A stretch of DNA of 5,904 nucleotides from JANMDR01 sp031376425 (GTDB lineage: Bacteria > Pseudomonadota > Gammaproteobacteria > Burkholderiales > Usitatibacteraceae): contig JANMDR010000297.1 in NCBI GenBank assembly GCA_031376425.1, forward strand, positions 1-5,904, read 5' to 3'. The notes under the pieces were generated by a model that saw nothing but the letters and a program-made list of their open reading frames with translations, ran no database searches and was not told the origin of the DNA. Positions 5,582 through 5,904 of this stretch are shown here, piece by piece (within the stretch, counting starts at the first letter, position 1; each line of letters starts with the position of its first letter). A program made the position numbers and the translations under genes.

Positions 5582-5904
5582 ATGATTACTACACATTTAA
5601 AGCGGACGCTGACGCTCAATAGCGGCAACCCACTGCATTTAAGCGCAGCAAGCGGCATGGTCTTGGTGGGTGACTATTTGTACGTGGTAGCCGACGATGA
5701 AAATCACTAAGGCGTATTTCCAAAATCCGGAACGGAAGCGGGAACCCTACACCGTATTTTTGCCGGTGGCTTACCGCAAGAAGCTGCCGCGCGCAAAGCG
5801 GCTAAACGCGACATGGAAGCGCTGGCGCAATTACCTCGTAGCGTAACCTACCCGCATGGCGCACTGTTAGCGCTTGGTTCCGGCTCTAAGCCGCAGCGCT
5901 GCAC
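5582..5904 (+). pseudogene. DUF6929-like gene interrupted by an in-frame stop (continues past right edge)
   Basis: ATG at 5582 opens a 42-codon frame, MITTHLKRTLTLNSGNPLHL through DYLYVVADDENH, that ends at TAA (5708-5710). The same frame then continues without another stop to the window edge as GVFPKSGTEAGTLHRIFAGG, then KAAKRDMEALAQLP and HGALLALGSGSKP. Both halves fit one uncharacterised bacterial protein family of about 280-300 residues (DUF6929 as I recall it), in which D-D-E-x-H is followed by L-G-V-F. The TAA occupies exactly that Leu position, so a single TTA-to-TAA change explains it. No frameshift is needed. The upstream MFS gene ends six bases earlier, so co-transcription is likely; no clear Shine-Dalgarno precedes the ATG. 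An internal ATG at 5812 (MEALAQLP) could restart translation but would lose 77 N-terminal residues. Alternatives are a sequencing or assembly error, or readthrough. The molecular function of the family is not known to me. Confidence 0.75.

Noticed and set aside
5708..5710. TAA as a sense or recoded codon
   Set aside because: No recoding element is evident. Other genes here use TAA as a normal stop, and a single-base mutation or read error is simpler.
1..5904. CRISPR array, insertion sequence, tRNA or rRNA genes
   Set aside because: I looked on both strands and saw no regularly spaced repeats, transposase-like protein, terminal inverted repeats or structured RNA signatures.

Overview
The window looks like a chromosomal stretch of a Gram-negative proteobacterium, most plausibly a betaproteobacterium of middling GC. 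This rests on two lipoproteins with SPII signal peptides, an MFS permease and a DUF6929-like protein of a type I associate with Burkholderiales-like genomes, and dense gene packing. The organism is an inference; no rRNA or other marker gene is present.

Layout, left to right. (1) Positions 1-365, minus strand: the N-terminal third of a crotonase-family enoyl-CoA hydratase/isomerase that runs off the left edge. (2) Positions 366-889: a gene-poor stretch with two small ORFs in divergent orientation. On the minus strand (435-596) is a 53-residue protein that reads like the N-terminal half of a HigA-like addiction-module antidote protein whose DNA-binding half is missing. On the plus strand (739-903) is a 54-residue ORF with a good ribosome binding site and a KGVRGEY motif, and its end overlaps the start of the next gene. 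(3) Positions 890-3174, plus strand: a two-gene unit made of an S41-family (C-terminal processing protease-like) lipoprotein and a ketopantoate reductase-like dehydrogenase, overlapping by ATGA. (4) Positions 3207-4220, minus strand: a lipoprotein glycerophosphodiester phosphodiesterase, convergent with the reductase. An inverted repeat spans the 32-base gap and the phosphodiesterase stop codon. (5) Positions 4304-5575, plus strand: a 12-helix MFS permease, divergent from the phosphodiesterase, with a perfect TATAAT just upstream. (6) Positions 5582 to the right edge, plus strand: the beginning of a DUF6929-like gene interrupted by an in-frame TAA, after which the same frame continues to match the family.

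The genes are mostly metabolic and envelope housekeeping functions and do not form one obvious pathway. The reductase is translationally coupled to the protease-like lipoprotein, and the DUF6929-like reading frame sits 6 bases behind the permease, so both pairs are probably co-transcribed. I see no convincing new multi-gene system. The points most worth a second look are the nonsense codon in the DUF6929-like gene, the S41 protein with cysteine where the classical catalytic lysine should be, and the decayed toxin-antitoxin-like small ORFs between the hydratase and the protease.
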